Source of the DNA: Chaetoderma sp. LZ-2023a
Lineage: Eukaryota > Mollusca > Caudofoveata > Chaetodermatida > Chaetodermatidae
DNA length: 64,000 bases
Assembly: GCA_034401795.1 (NCBI GenBank)
Contig: CM067373.1
Coordinates: forward strand, 87,009,448 to 87,073,447
Direction of reading: 5' to 3'
Positions 1-11,303 of this stretch are shown here, piece by piece (position 1 is the first letter of the stretch; the number at the start of each line of letters is the position of its first letter). The position numbers and the translations under genes were made by a program. The notes under the pieces were generated by a model. It did not search any database. It was not told the DNA's origin and saw only the letters and a program-made list of their open reading frames with translations.

Positions 1-130
1 GATCATAAGTAATACCGGTTTTCATTCCGAAACGTTATTTTAAATATATTGAGAAATAATTTGACTGGGTGTTTTTCCGTTTCTCGTTTTCTAATCAATC
101 AGATTGGGACCATGTGTTGCAGTAGGTCTA

Positions 131-482
131 ATGGACCTTTCAGTTTATTCATCCATCATACGATGTCATAATCAACTACGTGACGTGAAGATTGACGTCA
201 TAACTAATTACAGCATGACTGACTCGATTTAGTCCGTCTTAAATGCGTAATAGTCCGACACGTTGTACGAATTGTATGTCTTTGCTATTTAATAAACATG
301 CTGTTGAATAGTTTGAAACTAATTTGATTGGGTGCTGTTGCTGCACAATAGCTAACCTGTATAGTTTTCTGTAAATTGAGATTCGGAGAGTGCAAGGATC
401 GAGTGATCCCAACACGGACGAAGCGTGGGTGGAGGTTAGATAGATATGGGCGGGGCATAGCTAAAACTGGAAAGGTCCATTG
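131..482 (+). repeat. Family A MITE-like repeat, copy 1
   Basis: This copy starts with a form of AATGGACCTTTCCAGTTT and ends with its reverse complement, so the family has terminal inverted repeats of about 18 bp. After the start come CRE-like TGACGTCA motifs, then a constant segment running into the first arm of a palindrome (about 302-340). The second arm is missing here. The 3' part holds a CGATC-rich block and GGGCGGGGC at 451-459. No protein is encoded; the short ORFs across it are chance. It is probably a non-autonomous DNA transposon, but no transposase source is visible. Confidence 0.72.
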
Positions 483-646
483 TTGTGTGAATGGATATAG
501 AATGAATTGGGTTATTCGCTACATACAGATATGTGTTCTCACGTGCTCTGTTTCATCCTATATGGCCCAAGACAATGTTTTACATGTGGAGGTTAAGTGT
601 TGGATGCTTCGTAAGCAATTTAATAGAAACTAATTTCTATCAAATA

Positions 647-858
647 GTTTTTGTCTCGCCTGCGAAGCAGAAAGCGAGTCATATGTATCACTTCTCCTCC
701 CTCCAACCCCTCCTGCAAACCCACCCCTCCTCCTCCCCCCTCGCCGCCTCCTCCTCCTTTTCCTTCTCCTCCTCATCCTCCTACGACGATGCGACGACGA
801 TGACGATGACGACGGCAGCGGCCGGCTGGCGGCGTCAACTTTAAGTTTCTGCTTTTAG
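647..858 (-). repeat. Dispersed repeat end (family C) with TCC/ACG-rich core
   Basis: The edge TTTTTGTCTCGCCTGCGAAG at about 649-668 is found as its reverse complement at about 8205-8235. Both copies then run through a CCTCC/ACG (or GTCGTC/GCCGCC) low-complexity stretch into a GGCGTCAACTTTAAG-like segment. The two are inverted copies of one dispersed repeat. No coding content is supported; the ORF across it is a product of the triplet repeat. Confidence 0.55.
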
Positions 859-1072
859 TAAATCGTCTTTACATCTATTTCAGAACTGCTTAATCTCACT
901 GGCACCAATTCTATAATTTTAGGAAGCAGCATGATAACGTTGATGTCATAAAGTTGAAGTGTGTGTGTTGTAATATTTAAGGCGTTTATATGCTAGTTCC
1001 CAATGCTAGGGTCTAGACTCACGCCTGGCCTTTATGGTTTCTGTTGAATTCTTGTGAATTCTTGTGACGTCG

Positions 1073-1587
<515 letters not shown>

Positions 1588-1687
1588 GATCGTTGTCTCT
1601 CGATTTTGTCTCATGTTGCTGTTCTTGTCCCTGGCTTTTCTATTGCTCCTCATGCTTGGGCGTGGGTGATGGGGATGGCCTAACCTG

Positions 1688-2324
1688 GACCTAACGGGGG
1701 TGGGGAAGGGATGGGGTAGGTGCTGGGTCGGGTGGGGGGGGGAGTAGGTGCGTACGGTCTTATGACCTGATGTACCCGGGGGGGGGGGGGGGTGGCTTTA
1801 GGTCAGAGACCTCCCGGCCCCTTTGGGGGGAGTGGGGAGGTTGGGGTGTGGGGTCTTTCGGGTCCTGTGACCCATTTGCTCTTCTGGCCATCATCCGAGC
1901 AGGCACCAACGCGCACTTGTTTGATTTTGATTGATTAGGTAGCCCGTATGGTGACTGTGTCCGTCCGAGGACGAACTCGATCAGTCATCCGGGTTGCATC
2001 CCTCCATAGTCCCATCGAAAGTCCGAAAGATTCTAATTCTAGCAATTTTGTTTTGATTTTGTAATCCGTATGTTGCGTGGTTCCATCCGAGGACGAATCC
2101 ATTCAGCATCCGGTTTACTTTGATTATGCCGAAATTTCTTGCCTACCTAACCCTAGCTCACGTTCATACAGTGATGGGCACTGTATGACGGGACCTCAAT
2201 TTAAAGTCCCATCCGAGAAGACATAAAGTTGAAGGTCAAGGTCACTGCGATAAACAGGAGACAGGCGAGACATTTAATTCCGCGGATTGCTTGTTGGAGT
2301 ATATTCAATATATTTCTTAATGGA
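1688..2324. other. Non-coding stretch: G-rich tract and a diverged direct duplication
   Basis: G-rich sequence with runs of up to about 14 G occupies 1688-1860. Two diverged direct copies of a roughly 50-bp segment follow, at 1941-1990 and 2061-2113. Both contain CCGAGGACGAA and end in CATCCGG. No gene or further element is recognisable. Confidence 0.5.
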
Positions 2325-2593
2325 TCATAGAAAGGATAACTAACCTAATCTCTTGATAGCTATTCACGTGACCTAATATGCCACTCATAAGCCATGCAGG
2401 TAATTTTAAGCTTTTTATCATGCCGCTAAAGAACGATATTGAGGCTTTAGTAGCTAAATCGCTTAATGACGCCCTTAAACCCACAACATCTCAGGGGTGC
2501 AGGCATGTGTGACTCACTGCTAGCTCTTCTAAACATCTCCAGATTCTAATCAATCCCTCTCTCCCCCTCCCTCCCTTCCCCTCCCTCCCCCCC

Positions 2594-2647
<54 letters not shown>

Positions 2648-3345
2648 GCACGCGCACACGCACATACTCACACATGCAGACGCACACACGCTCACACGCG
2701 TGCCGGCGTGCTCGCTCACCCACTCACTCACTCACTCACCCACTCACCCACAAGTTTATTTATTATTTTAGTTATTGTATTACTGTAATTATTCTAATCA
2801 TTCGCCATCTTGATATAATTTCTATTTAATATTTGTATGTCTAAGGGAGACACGGGCATAAGACACATGTCTTATCGTGCTCCCATCTGAATCAAAGAAA
2901 TAAATTCTGCTTAAACCAAGTGTTGGTACATTTCTACACCCTATGATAGCTGTCATGATTTACTTTTCAAACAATCAGAAAAATCCTAATGTCCCTGCCT
3001 CAGTATATACACCCAGTCATAGAAGTGATGTCTATAGTTTGACAATGTCGTGTAAAACAACCATACAGGTTGGATATTTTGAAACAAATTTGACTGGAAG
3101 TTGTTGCTGCCTTAGGAAGCAACAACTTCCAGTCAAAGTAGTTCCAAAATATTCAACAAGATAAGTATTACACAATAAAGAATGTAGTGGATTGTCACTT
3201 ATATGACAACACTCACTATCGCTTGAAGAAACAAAATGGTGGCGATCACTGTTCAACATTTACTCGATATTACAAAGCAGATAACTGTGATACGGGTAAG
3301 GGAATATGACAGGATATGAATGATATAACAGTAATCTATCGATAC
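2325..3345 (+). repeat. Family B repeat, split copy with palindrome
   Basis: The segments 2325-2462 and about 2921-3345 together match, in inverted orientation, the uninterrupted sequence 53770-54368. The match includes the AACTAACC block, the ACACCCTATGATAG block, the AATCAGAAAAA block and the CAAAATGG end. Between the halves lies an insertion absent from the other copy (2463-2920). The second half carries a nearly perfect palindrome at 3069-3161 with arms around GTTGCTGCCTTAGGAAGCAAC. No protein is supported. Confidence 0.68.
2463..2920 (+). mobile_element. Insertion inside family B; LINE-tail-like 3' end
   Basis: This block is missing from the inverted family B copy at 53770-54368, so it is an insertion. 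It contains a pyrimidine tract and (CT)n at 2560-2640, CA-rich sequence, (CACT)n at about 2717-2750, then an AT-rich segment ending in a GAATCAAAGAAATAAATTC-type tail. Such a tail would fit the 3' end of a non-LTR retroelement, but no coding domain is present and no target duplication was established. Confidence 0.4.
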
Positions 3346-4090
3346 GACATTTGAGCTGAGATAATTACCACCGCTTTAAGCAATGCTGGCGAAAAAGGAC
3401 ACATCAAGTATTTGAATTTGAAAGTAATTTGACAGTCAAATTAGTTTCAAAATCTTCGTATGATTGCCGCACTGGGCTTAGAGGGTTATGCTCGGTTATC
3501 GTCTTTGAGACAATTAACCAGATATGGGTAATTTGCTATAAAGGTTAAGTATTCGATCCCTATTTTCCAAATACAACAAAAATATGTTATCATTGCGTTG
3601 TAAGAAATATTATGTTATAAAAATAAATCTTGAAAATAATTCGACTAGAAGCTGTTGCTGTTTAATGCAACATCATTCCCCGGTCAAGGTTATGTCAAAT
3701 TACTCAGCGGTCTTTGGCAATCGAATATTTGGATTGTACAGTTTACCTGGTTAACATTGCCCTCAGGGTTATAGAATCGTGTAGTTGCTATTCAAATATA
3801 TCCGGCTCAACGGATAACTGTATCTGATAATAACGCAAATTGGTTGTTATGTTTGTACAGTCCAGCTTAGAATTATTTTAAAATGTTTCCAAAGGAAATT
3901 ACTGGTATGTTACCTCGGTTATTCAGACGAAGTGGAACCATGCTAATACTTGTGTCTTACCCACTAATTGTCATTGATAATTGTAATTAATTAGCATGCT
4001 CGCTACAGTTTTCTCATAAATAAGTTATTATGTTCCCAAAACAAAAACAGAAACATGTTAGATCGTACAATTTTTAACACTACATAATCA
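3346..4090. other. No gene seen; degenerate palindrome remnants
   Basis: AT-rich sequence without a supportable ORF. Segments at 3410-3460 and 3630-3710 resemble decayed arms of the palindrome shared by families A and B (AATTTGACTGG- and GAAAATAATTCGACT-like pieces). Confidence 0.4.
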
Positions 4091-4095
4091 ATGTT

Positions 4096-4187
4096 CTGTT
4101 GAATATTTTGACCATAAATGGATTGGAAGACATTGCTGCCTTAAGCAGCAATGTCTCCCTATCCAATTATGTTCAAAATATTCAACA
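4096..4187. repeat. Stand-alone palindrome, variant 2
   Basis: An inverted repeat of about 90 bp has outer arms CTGTTGAATATTTTGA / TCAAAATATTCAACA. The inner arms are GATTGGAAGACATTGCTGCC and its near complement, with almost no loop. The same variant recurs at 17860-17947 and 48874-48963, and partially at 29430-29500. Its outer arms match the palindrome of families A and B, but the core differs. Confidence 0.75.
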
Positions 4188-4189
4188 CT

Positions 4190-5467
4190 ATCCGAGTAGG
4201 GCCCATGTTTTATTTTGTTTTGAAAATCTTATAACTTATTTCTGAGTCGTACTGTATCTTGTTTAACACGTTTATTTAGCATGCGCCATATACTAGTAAA
4301 CTTGGCATTTTCCCAAACACCACTGCCCTGTTCCAACCAAACGATGTATAACAAGCACGCGAATCTCTCAGATTACGCGACAGAATGCCGACCGAATACG
4401 AAGCTTATTGTATTACGTGCGCTCGCGAAACCGGATCAATTTAATAATGCCATAATTCAATTCAAGCTAGTAGGACATATAATTGACATATTTTCGGTTT
4501 AACCTAATCCGGTGAACGAGCAACCGTATTAAGCCATCTTCAAAAATATGCCGAATTCCGGTACACCGCTCATAAAATATGTTCCACAAAGAATGGCATC
4601 GCATAGGCAATGCATGTCGTTGATGGGCTCCCTACCGACTGTATCATCGTAAACATCAACACGAAATAAATAACTATGAACTTTAACTTGGAACTTGATA
4701 CCCTTATACAGATTAGAGGTATAGTGTGTCAATTTATATGTGTGATGTTCTGAAGATTGTAAATGTCCTTTAGCCAGAATACATACTGGTAGTCCTAGTT
4801 GTTATCCAAGCTCAATAAATAACATGTCCTATCAGTGTAGCGATTATGTAGCCATATTAGTACCCGTGGTTTTGGAATGCTTATTTTGTTTTCTATGTTT
4901 GCAACTTAGAAGGTGGGAACTGAAGCATTGTCCTGGTGAAGAATATGACTCGTGTCACTTTTCCATGCCCAGTACCAAATTCAGGCATGGACCAACAGGG
5001 CCATAGCTCAGTGACCGTCATCAAAGAGGGGATCCGCTGGTGTAATGGAAATACATTTATCTAAGAAATAATACATATTTATCAGAGCCAGAGTGTAGGA
5101 GATGCCATCAGGGGTATCTAGATTTCAGAAATTTCCAGGACAGGTCCCTTGCTGGCCAACCCTACATGCCAACTACAGCTATGCACCTTGGTCGACTCCT
5201 TCAATATTCGAAGTATGTTAGTAGTTACCTGTAATGGAGGTTCCACGAGGCATATATCAATATGAACGGTTCATCTGTTGTCTCAGAAAACCGTATCTGT
5301 AATGTTCGTGACCAGGCTGATGTGACTTTCTTTGTCTTGCGAGAGCCTGCATGTCTCTACTCCGTGGAGTCTTGCTTGGATTCAGGGTAGTAGTGATAGT
5401 CCTGGTCTCATCACGTGACGCACCTGTATTGAAAGCTTTCTACATTTGCATTGCTTGCACTTACTAA
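4190..5467. other. No feature recognised
   Basis: Unique-looking sequence. ORFs here are under 75 codons, lack recognisable domains, and have no supporting splice or promoter context. Confidence 0.4.
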
Positions 5468-5995
5468 GAAGAGCCCTGCTGATAGTCGCCATGGCTCGTT
5501 GAAGAGCCCTGCTGACAGTCGCCATGGCTCGTTGAAGAGCCCTGCTGATAGTCGCCATGGCTCGTTGAAGAGCCCTGCTGACAGTCGCCATGGCTCGTTG
5601 AAGAGCCCTGCTGATAGTCGCCATGGCTCGTTGAAGAGCACTGCTGACAGTCGCCTTGGCTCGTTGAAGAGCCCTGCTGATAGTCGCCATGGCTCGTTGA
5701 AGAGCCCTGCTGACAGTCGCTATGGCTCGTTGAAGAGCCCTGCTGATAGTCGCCATGGCTCGTTGAAGAGCCCTGCTGACAGTCGCCATGGCTCGTTGAA
5801 GAGCCCTGCTGATAGTCGCCATGGCTCGTTGAAGAGCCCTGCTGACAGTCGCCATGGCTCGTTGAAGAGCCCTGCTGATAGTCGCCATGGCTCGTTGAAG
5901 AGCCCTGCTGACAGTCGCCATGGCTCGTTGAAGAGCCATGCTGATAGTCGCAATGGCTCGTTGAAGAGCCCTGCTGATAATCGCCATGGCTCGTT
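5468..5995. repeat. 33-bp minisatellite, 16 units, with 66-bp higher-order alternation
   Basis: Sixteen 33-bp units (AAGAGCCCTGCTGAYAGTCG followed by CCATGGCTCGTTG) run head to tail. Position 15 of the unit alternates T/C almost without exception, so the true period is 66 bp. Only the last two units break the pattern. Other substitutions are confined to units 6, 8, 15 and 16. Because 33 is divisible by three, frames on both strands stay open. The + frame repeats an 11-residue unit beginning KSPADSRHGS, and the T/C change is silent there (GAT/GAC). No start context, splice signal or conserved flank shows that it is translated. Confidence 0.93.
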
Positions 5996-6544
5996 TCTTC
6001 TGTCTGGTTGTTTTCCCAACAAACTGCTCTTCAAGGCCTTTCACTACCGGGACATTCTTCTAAGCTTCATGCTCGGTGCTTAGTTTCAAGTACCCATCGT
6101 TTGGTTGTGTCATAGCTAGGGGCAGAACTTGGGTAGAATGCACGGAGAGATCATAAAGAGTCCGGCCCTCAAGTGTAAACAAGAACGCTAAAGCATAATA
6201 TGTCTCGCTCCTGATATTATTGACCACTGGATACATATTTTGATACTTAAAAGGCAAACTACTTGCATAATCATTATAATTATGAACTAAAGAGGGACGT
6301 GGATACGGTGAGAGAAATTTGATAATGCCCATATACTGACTCCTATGATTGCTTATTTTGTAATTCTTTGGAGTCATCATTGCTATAAAATCGAGTCATT
6401 ATCAATTGAACAAGAGCTCCGCAAATGGTGCATAATACCCCGCCATGATGAGAAACCAATGAATGAGCACTATCAGAAAATATTCGATCCTCAGCCCCAT
6501 CAGACCAGTCATCCTTATGAAATGTCAAAGCGATCAAGGTCAAG

Positions 6545-7290
6545 GACGTATCGTCCGGCAACCAATTTTCAAGATGGCTGCCGCTGACTGGCGGCCATAT
6601 TAGATTTCGGATAATCATAAATTCTGATAAGTTTCTTCACCAGACACATTCCAACGACCGTAGGAAGTGATCCAATAAATGAAATCCAGAAACCAACTTT
6701 CAAAATGGCAGCCCATGGCTGGCGGCCATCTTGGAGTTCAGATCATCGTCAATTTCGATAGGTTTCTTCTACACACCTAGTCCAACTACCCTATGAAGTT
6801 TCAAAGGGATCCGACAAACGGTAACGGAGTTATCATTTGGAAACCAATTTTCAAGATGGCCACCTGTGGCTGGCAGCCATCTTGGAGTTCGTATCATTGT
6901 CAATCTCGATAGGTTTCTTCCTCAGACCAAGTCCACCCACTCTATGAAGTTTCAAAGCGATCCGATAAACGGTAGCGTAGTTATCATCTGGAAACCAATT
7001 TTCAAGATGGTCGCCAGTGGCTGGTGGCCATCTTGGATTTCAGATCATCATCATTTGATAGGTTTCTTCCGCAGACCTCGTCCCACCACCCTATGAAGTT
7101 TCAAAGTGATCCGATAAACGGTAACAAAGTTATCGTCCGGAAACCAATTTTCAAGATGGCTACCGGTGGCTGGCGGCCATCTTGGATTTCGGATCATCAT
7201 CAATTTCGATAAGTTTCTTCCCCAGTCCCAGTCCAACCACTCCATGAACTTTCAAAGCGATCCGATAATTGGTAACAGAGTTATCATCCG
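6545..7290. repeat. ~147-bp tandem array with AAGATGGCCGCC palindromes
   Basis: Five to six diverged units start near 6548, 6688, 6838, 6985 and 7134. Each has AACCAATTTTCAAGATGG, then a short inverted repeat (AAGATGG...GGCGGCCATCTT), then GGTTTCTTC, CCTATGAAGTTTCAAAG and CGATCCGATAAACGGTAAC. The ORFs in this stretch arise from the repeat in both orientations and encode nothing recognisable. Confidence 0.88.
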
Positions 7291-8134
7291 GATTATACTG
7301 TGACCTTTGACCCCATAACCTTGACGTCATGACCGCTTTATCAATGAGCTGCTTCCATTCAATGTATATCACCATGTACCCAAGTTTGGTTCCAATTGGG
7401 ATATAAGGCAACATCTTTTGTTTAACGCAAAAATTAACATAAAATATTAACAAAGATTATACCGTGAACTTTGACACCATGAACGTGACCTCGTGATGCC
7501 TGCATCAGCGTGCTGCTTTCTTTCGATGTATATCTCCATGTACCCAAGTTTGGTTCCAATTGGATCAGGCATTGTTGAGATATAAGACAATAACTTTTGT
7601 TTAACGCAAAAACTTAACGTAAAATATTAACAAAGATTATACTGTGACCTTTGACCCCATAACCTTGAACACATGATGCCTGCATCAGCGTGCTGCTTCC
7701 CTTCGATGTATATCTCCATGTATCCAAGTTTCGTTCCAATTGGATCAGGCATTGCTGAGATATAAGACAATAACTTTTGTTTAGCGCAAAAACTTAACGT
7801 AAAATATTAACAAAGATTATACCGTGATCTTTGACCCCCATAACCTTGACCTCATGATGTCTACATCAGCATGCTGCTTCCGTTAAATGTAAATCACCAT
7901 GTACCCAAGTTTGGTTCCAATTGGATCAGGCATTGCTGAGATATAAGACAATAACTTTTGTTTAGCGCAAAAACTTAACGTCAAATATTAACAAAGATTA
8001 TACCGTGATCTTTGACCCCTGTAACCTTGACCTCGTGGCCTTTTTATCGGCGGGCTGCTTCCTTTTGATGTATATTACATGCACCCAAGTTTGGTTCCAA
8101 TTGGATCAGGCATTGCTGAGATATAAACTTAACT
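7291..8134. repeat. ~178-bp tandem array (GTGACCTTTGACCCC units)
   Basis: Five units begin near 7293, 7459, 7636, 7815 and 7996. Each contains GTGACCTTTGACCCC, CCTTGACCTCATGATG, CAAGTTTGGTTCCAATTGG, ATCAGGCATTGCTGAGATAT and a TTTGTTTAACGCAAAAACTT spacer. The last unit runs directly into the family C end at 8135-8240, so array and end may be parts of one composite repeat. Confidence 0.88.
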
Positions 8135-8240
8135 TAAAAGTTTACGCGCCGCCACCGTCGTCGTCCTCGCCGCCGCCCCCGCCGCCGGAAAAGTGATACC
8201 TATGTCTCGATCCTGCTTCGCAGGCGAGACAAAAACGCCA
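8135..8240 (+). repeat. Family C repeat end, copy 2
   Basis: AAAGTTTACGCGCC, then GTC/GCC triplets, then a GATACC..TCTCG segment and CTGCTTCGCAGGCGAGACAA. This is the inverse of the 647-858 copy. It contains a small inverted repeat, CTGCTTCGCAG. Confidence 0.6.
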
Positions 8241-9517
8241 ATTTCTCCATGCTCACATGTGTGGCGGGGTGTGGGTGTTGGTGCGGGTGTTAGTGTGATT
8301 ACAATGCTACCGCATCAGAAGGGCAACTATAAGGGAAGCTAATATTAATGTTATTACATACACCGAGCTAGATTAACCATATAGCATAAATACATATTTG
8401 GTATTGGATCGGAATCTTTGTGGGGCGCAAAACTTTCAAACACCGCATCGTACATTTTTCTATAGACAAGACTCGCCCGATTTTAATTGATGTTTATCAA
8501 ATAGGCCTATCGGTAGCATTGATTTATCAACACAAATTAACTAAAATTAATTGTTGTATTTTAATATGTTGTATTGTTGTCTTAACGATCCAACGTTTGT
8601 ACAGGGCTAGTTGCCTGAACGTTTTGGCATAGAATCCAGAGACGGATCTAGGAATTTTCTAGGTGGACTTTTCTAGATCCTCCATCCCGTTGTGGCAAGG
8701 AGGGGTCTGGTTTCCCTTCCAGAACTTGTGAAAACCTGATGTTATGAGATTGTCTCAAACATTTCTTGGCGTATTATTAGTTGAAGTCTTACTTGAATAT
8801 GTGCAATGTAGGTGTTGGAGGAGAAACGCCGAAAAATTATTGAAATTTAATTGGCGTCAGATTGTATCGCCTAAATATATTCTTAGGGAAATATGTCGTG
8901 TAGGTCTTAGAGGAGCACGGGCAAACCGGTTATGCGACAGAGGCTTTCTGAAATTTAGACGTCAAGTGCCTTCCGCTTTTTGGGAGATAATATCTGGTCA
9001 CACCTTGCGTGAATACCCGATAGATGTTTGGGTTTGGTGAGAAAGGTCACACTGCTCTACCCAAATAAATTGTGGGATTTAGATGGCCTCAGATTTCTGG
9101 GGGCACTATCAATTGAAATCTTACTTAAATCTATAGGGTATGTGTTGGGAGGAGAAAGGGCACACGTGCGTAGAGCGCACCCACCCCTTTGGATCCGCCA
9201 CCGATATCTCGCGAGAAAGAGAAAACGTCACAGTCAAAACTATACTACTATAACGTATGCAAAGCAACAGACACGCAGAATCCCAAAAATACACAGGATT
9301 ATATTTTGCAAGGAGAAATAAATCTCATGTGACTAGTAAAATCTAAAATTCGTTCTCATTTTAGCAAAACTGTATTACATAAGGCTAGATTTAAATTAAA
9401 TCCACGAACTTGTGTCATAAACTTCCTAGGAAATAGAACAGGCTTGAAATTGGGGCATACCGTATATGGTGAGCCATGTCTATGTATGGCCGCATTTTTC
9501 TAACTAAGCTTCGCCCA
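8241..9517. other. No gene; one diverged direct duplication
   Basis: No coding domain is recognisable. Segments at about 8750-8826 and 9085-9157 align as diverged direct repeats: both share CTCA.A.TTCT, TTGAA.TCTTACTT.AAT and TGTTGG.AGGAGAAA. The ORFs of 97-98 codons here show no recognisable family. Confidence 0.4.
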
Positions 9518-9883
9518 ATGGACCTTAGTTTATTCACCGATCATGTGACGTCATAATCAATGAAGCTATTATGACGACATGAATGCCGTAGATAAGCACG
9601 TCACTAGCGCATAGTTGAAGACTGACTATGCGTTGCTGTACGAATTGTATGTCTTTACTATTTAATAAATATTCTGTTGAATATTTTGAAACTAATTTGA
9701 CTGGGTGCTGTCAACAGCACCCAGTCAAATTAGTTACAAAATATTCAACAACTTAACTGCATAGTTTTCAGGAAATTGATAGCCATGGCATTTGGGGATC
9801 GACCAATCCCAACACGGCGCAATGTGGGTGGGGCTTAGCTAGTGATGGGCGGGGTATAGCTAAAACTGGAAAGGTCCATTTTA
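9518..9883 (+). repeat. Family A MITE-like repeat, copy 2
   Basis: Near-complete copy. The edge AATGGACCTTAGTTTATTC is at 9517-9535 and the mirrored GGAAAGGTCCATT end is near 9881. TGACGTCATAATCAA lies near the first end. The palindrome at 9683-9752 (arms TTGAATATTTTGAAACTAAT) has its loop shortened to almost nothing. GGGCGGGG lies near the 3' end. Confidence 0.78.
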
Positions 9884-9929
9884 CACGTGTTGGAATCAAT
9901 ATATATATTTTGAATTCTGACTCTCCAGA

Positions 9930-10210
9930 ATCTCAATCTCAATGTAACTATACAGGTACGCTGTTTACTATTTTGAAACTCCTTTGACTGGGTATTGTTA
10001 CTGCTGTCTCTGGCAGCAATAGCGCCACGTTAAATAAGTTTCAAAATATTCAACAGAATCCACCAAAGATATACAATTCGTACACTTGACGGGCGTTTAA
10101 ATATTCGTGGCGGAGATAGATAGGTCACTATGTGTTGTGACGTCAGCTTACATGTGACAAAATTGAGTATAATGTTAAATACTTGAGTGACAGATCCGAT
10201 CCCTCCATTC
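9930..10210 (-). repeat. Family A-related repeat (subfamily ending GATCCCTCCATT)
   Basis: Inverted orientation. It begins near AGAATCTCAATCTCAATG, carries a decayed palindrome (about 9960-10060), the ACAATTCGTACACTT block and a GTGACGTCA motif, and ends ACTTGAGTGACAGATCCGATC-like before CCTCCATT. The same end occurs at about 24560-24600 and 29060-29090, which defines a subfamily. Confidence 0.62.
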
Positions 10211-10659
10211 CCATAATCAATGTCGCGATAAATAGTGCTTATAAATGGCAATATATCGATATACAGTATGACCAAATGTTGGAAGAATTCTTGGTGGGTA
10301 GTGACGGTGGCGGTAGTCGAGACACGTTGAATAATTTGAAATTAATTTGGAAGCTAATGCTGGCTGTAATAGGTTCTAGTCAAAATAATCTAAAAAAATA
10401 ATTAACATTTCGCACCAAATTTCCGATTTTCCTTTCAAATTAGCATCGTAATATCGTGACTTTAAAATCGAATCAAAATAAATCGAAATATCGGAGAATC
10501 GCATCTGTTTTAATTAATGGGCTTCTCGCTACTGACTACTAGTAACGAAGCGTTGAGGACAAAATTACCAGCAAATCAAGCAAGATTAAACGCAACAAAC
10601 AGCCAACTGAGTGTCTCCAGACAGTGATAAAGATACAGTCAATTCACATTTCCAGAGTA

Positions 10660-11013
10660 TACCTCGATAATCTAACATCATATGACGTCATAATCAGCTA
10701 GGCGGCGTGTATGATGACGTCATAATCATTACGTCATGAATGATTCTATTTGGACCGTCTTTAACTCTAAATAGTCCGACACGTTGTACGAATTCGACTA
10801 TTTAATAAACATTCTGTTGAATATTTTGAAACTAATTTAACTGGCCATAGCATCCAGTAAAATTCGTTTCAAAATAGTCAACAGGTTACCTGTATAGTTT
10901 TCTGGAAATTAATAGTCAGGGAGTTCAGAGATCGATCGATCCCAACACGAGCGAGGTGTGGTGAAGCTTAGTTAGAGATGGGCGGGGAATAGCTACAAAT
11001 CGAAAGGTCCATT
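10660..11013 (+). repeat. Family A MITE-like repeat, copy 4
   Basis: It has two TGACGTCAT motifs (10683-10720), the GTCCGACACGTTGTACGAATT block and a palindrome at 10815-10880 with a degenerate core. The ATCGATCGATCCCAACACGA block and an end in GAAAGGTCCATT complete it. It lies about 175 bp upstream of the first recognised MOK exon. Confidence 0.75.
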
Positions 11014-11188
11014 AAAAGAAATTCACGGATATTTAAATCTGTGTCACGAGACTTTGTACCTTTTCCTGGCATTCAAAGCAACTAATAAGCTAACATTCAC
11101 CCACAGGTTACTCTCCTTCCCTGGACAACATGGCGACTGCTACACTCAGCACCAGCTTATAATATTCATCCTGTTTATTTCTTGGCAG

Positions 11189-11303
11189 AATATCGGATCG
11201 TGGGGAAGAAGGGTGAAGGTACGTTTTCTGAAGTTCTGGAATGCGAGAACTTGAAAGACGGGTCACACTGGGCGTGCAAGAAAATGAAACAGCAATATGA
11301 TAG
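11189..11303 (+). CDS. MOK: MOK exon (glycine loop and ATP lysine)
   Basis: The acceptor TTCTTGGCAG precedes 11189 and the donor GTATGC follows 11303. The first two bases complete a codon from the missing upstream exon. The translation starts [15 protein letters not shown] and continues to [10 protein letters not shown]. It supplies strands beta1-beta3 of the N-lobe, with the Gly-rich loop and the ATP-anchoring lysine. It ends two bases into a codon. Confidence 0.9.

Noticed and set aside
1957-2097. Possible hammerhead ribozyme cores (GTCC...GGACGAA, twice)
   Set aside because: The stem II-like GTCC/GGAC and GAA are present, but the required CTGATGA upstream and the closing stem are not.
5260-5275. 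ATG AAC G|GT as the missing MOK first exon
   Set aside because: It would join in frame with 11189, but the donor GTTCAT is poor and such a short pattern is expected often by chance.
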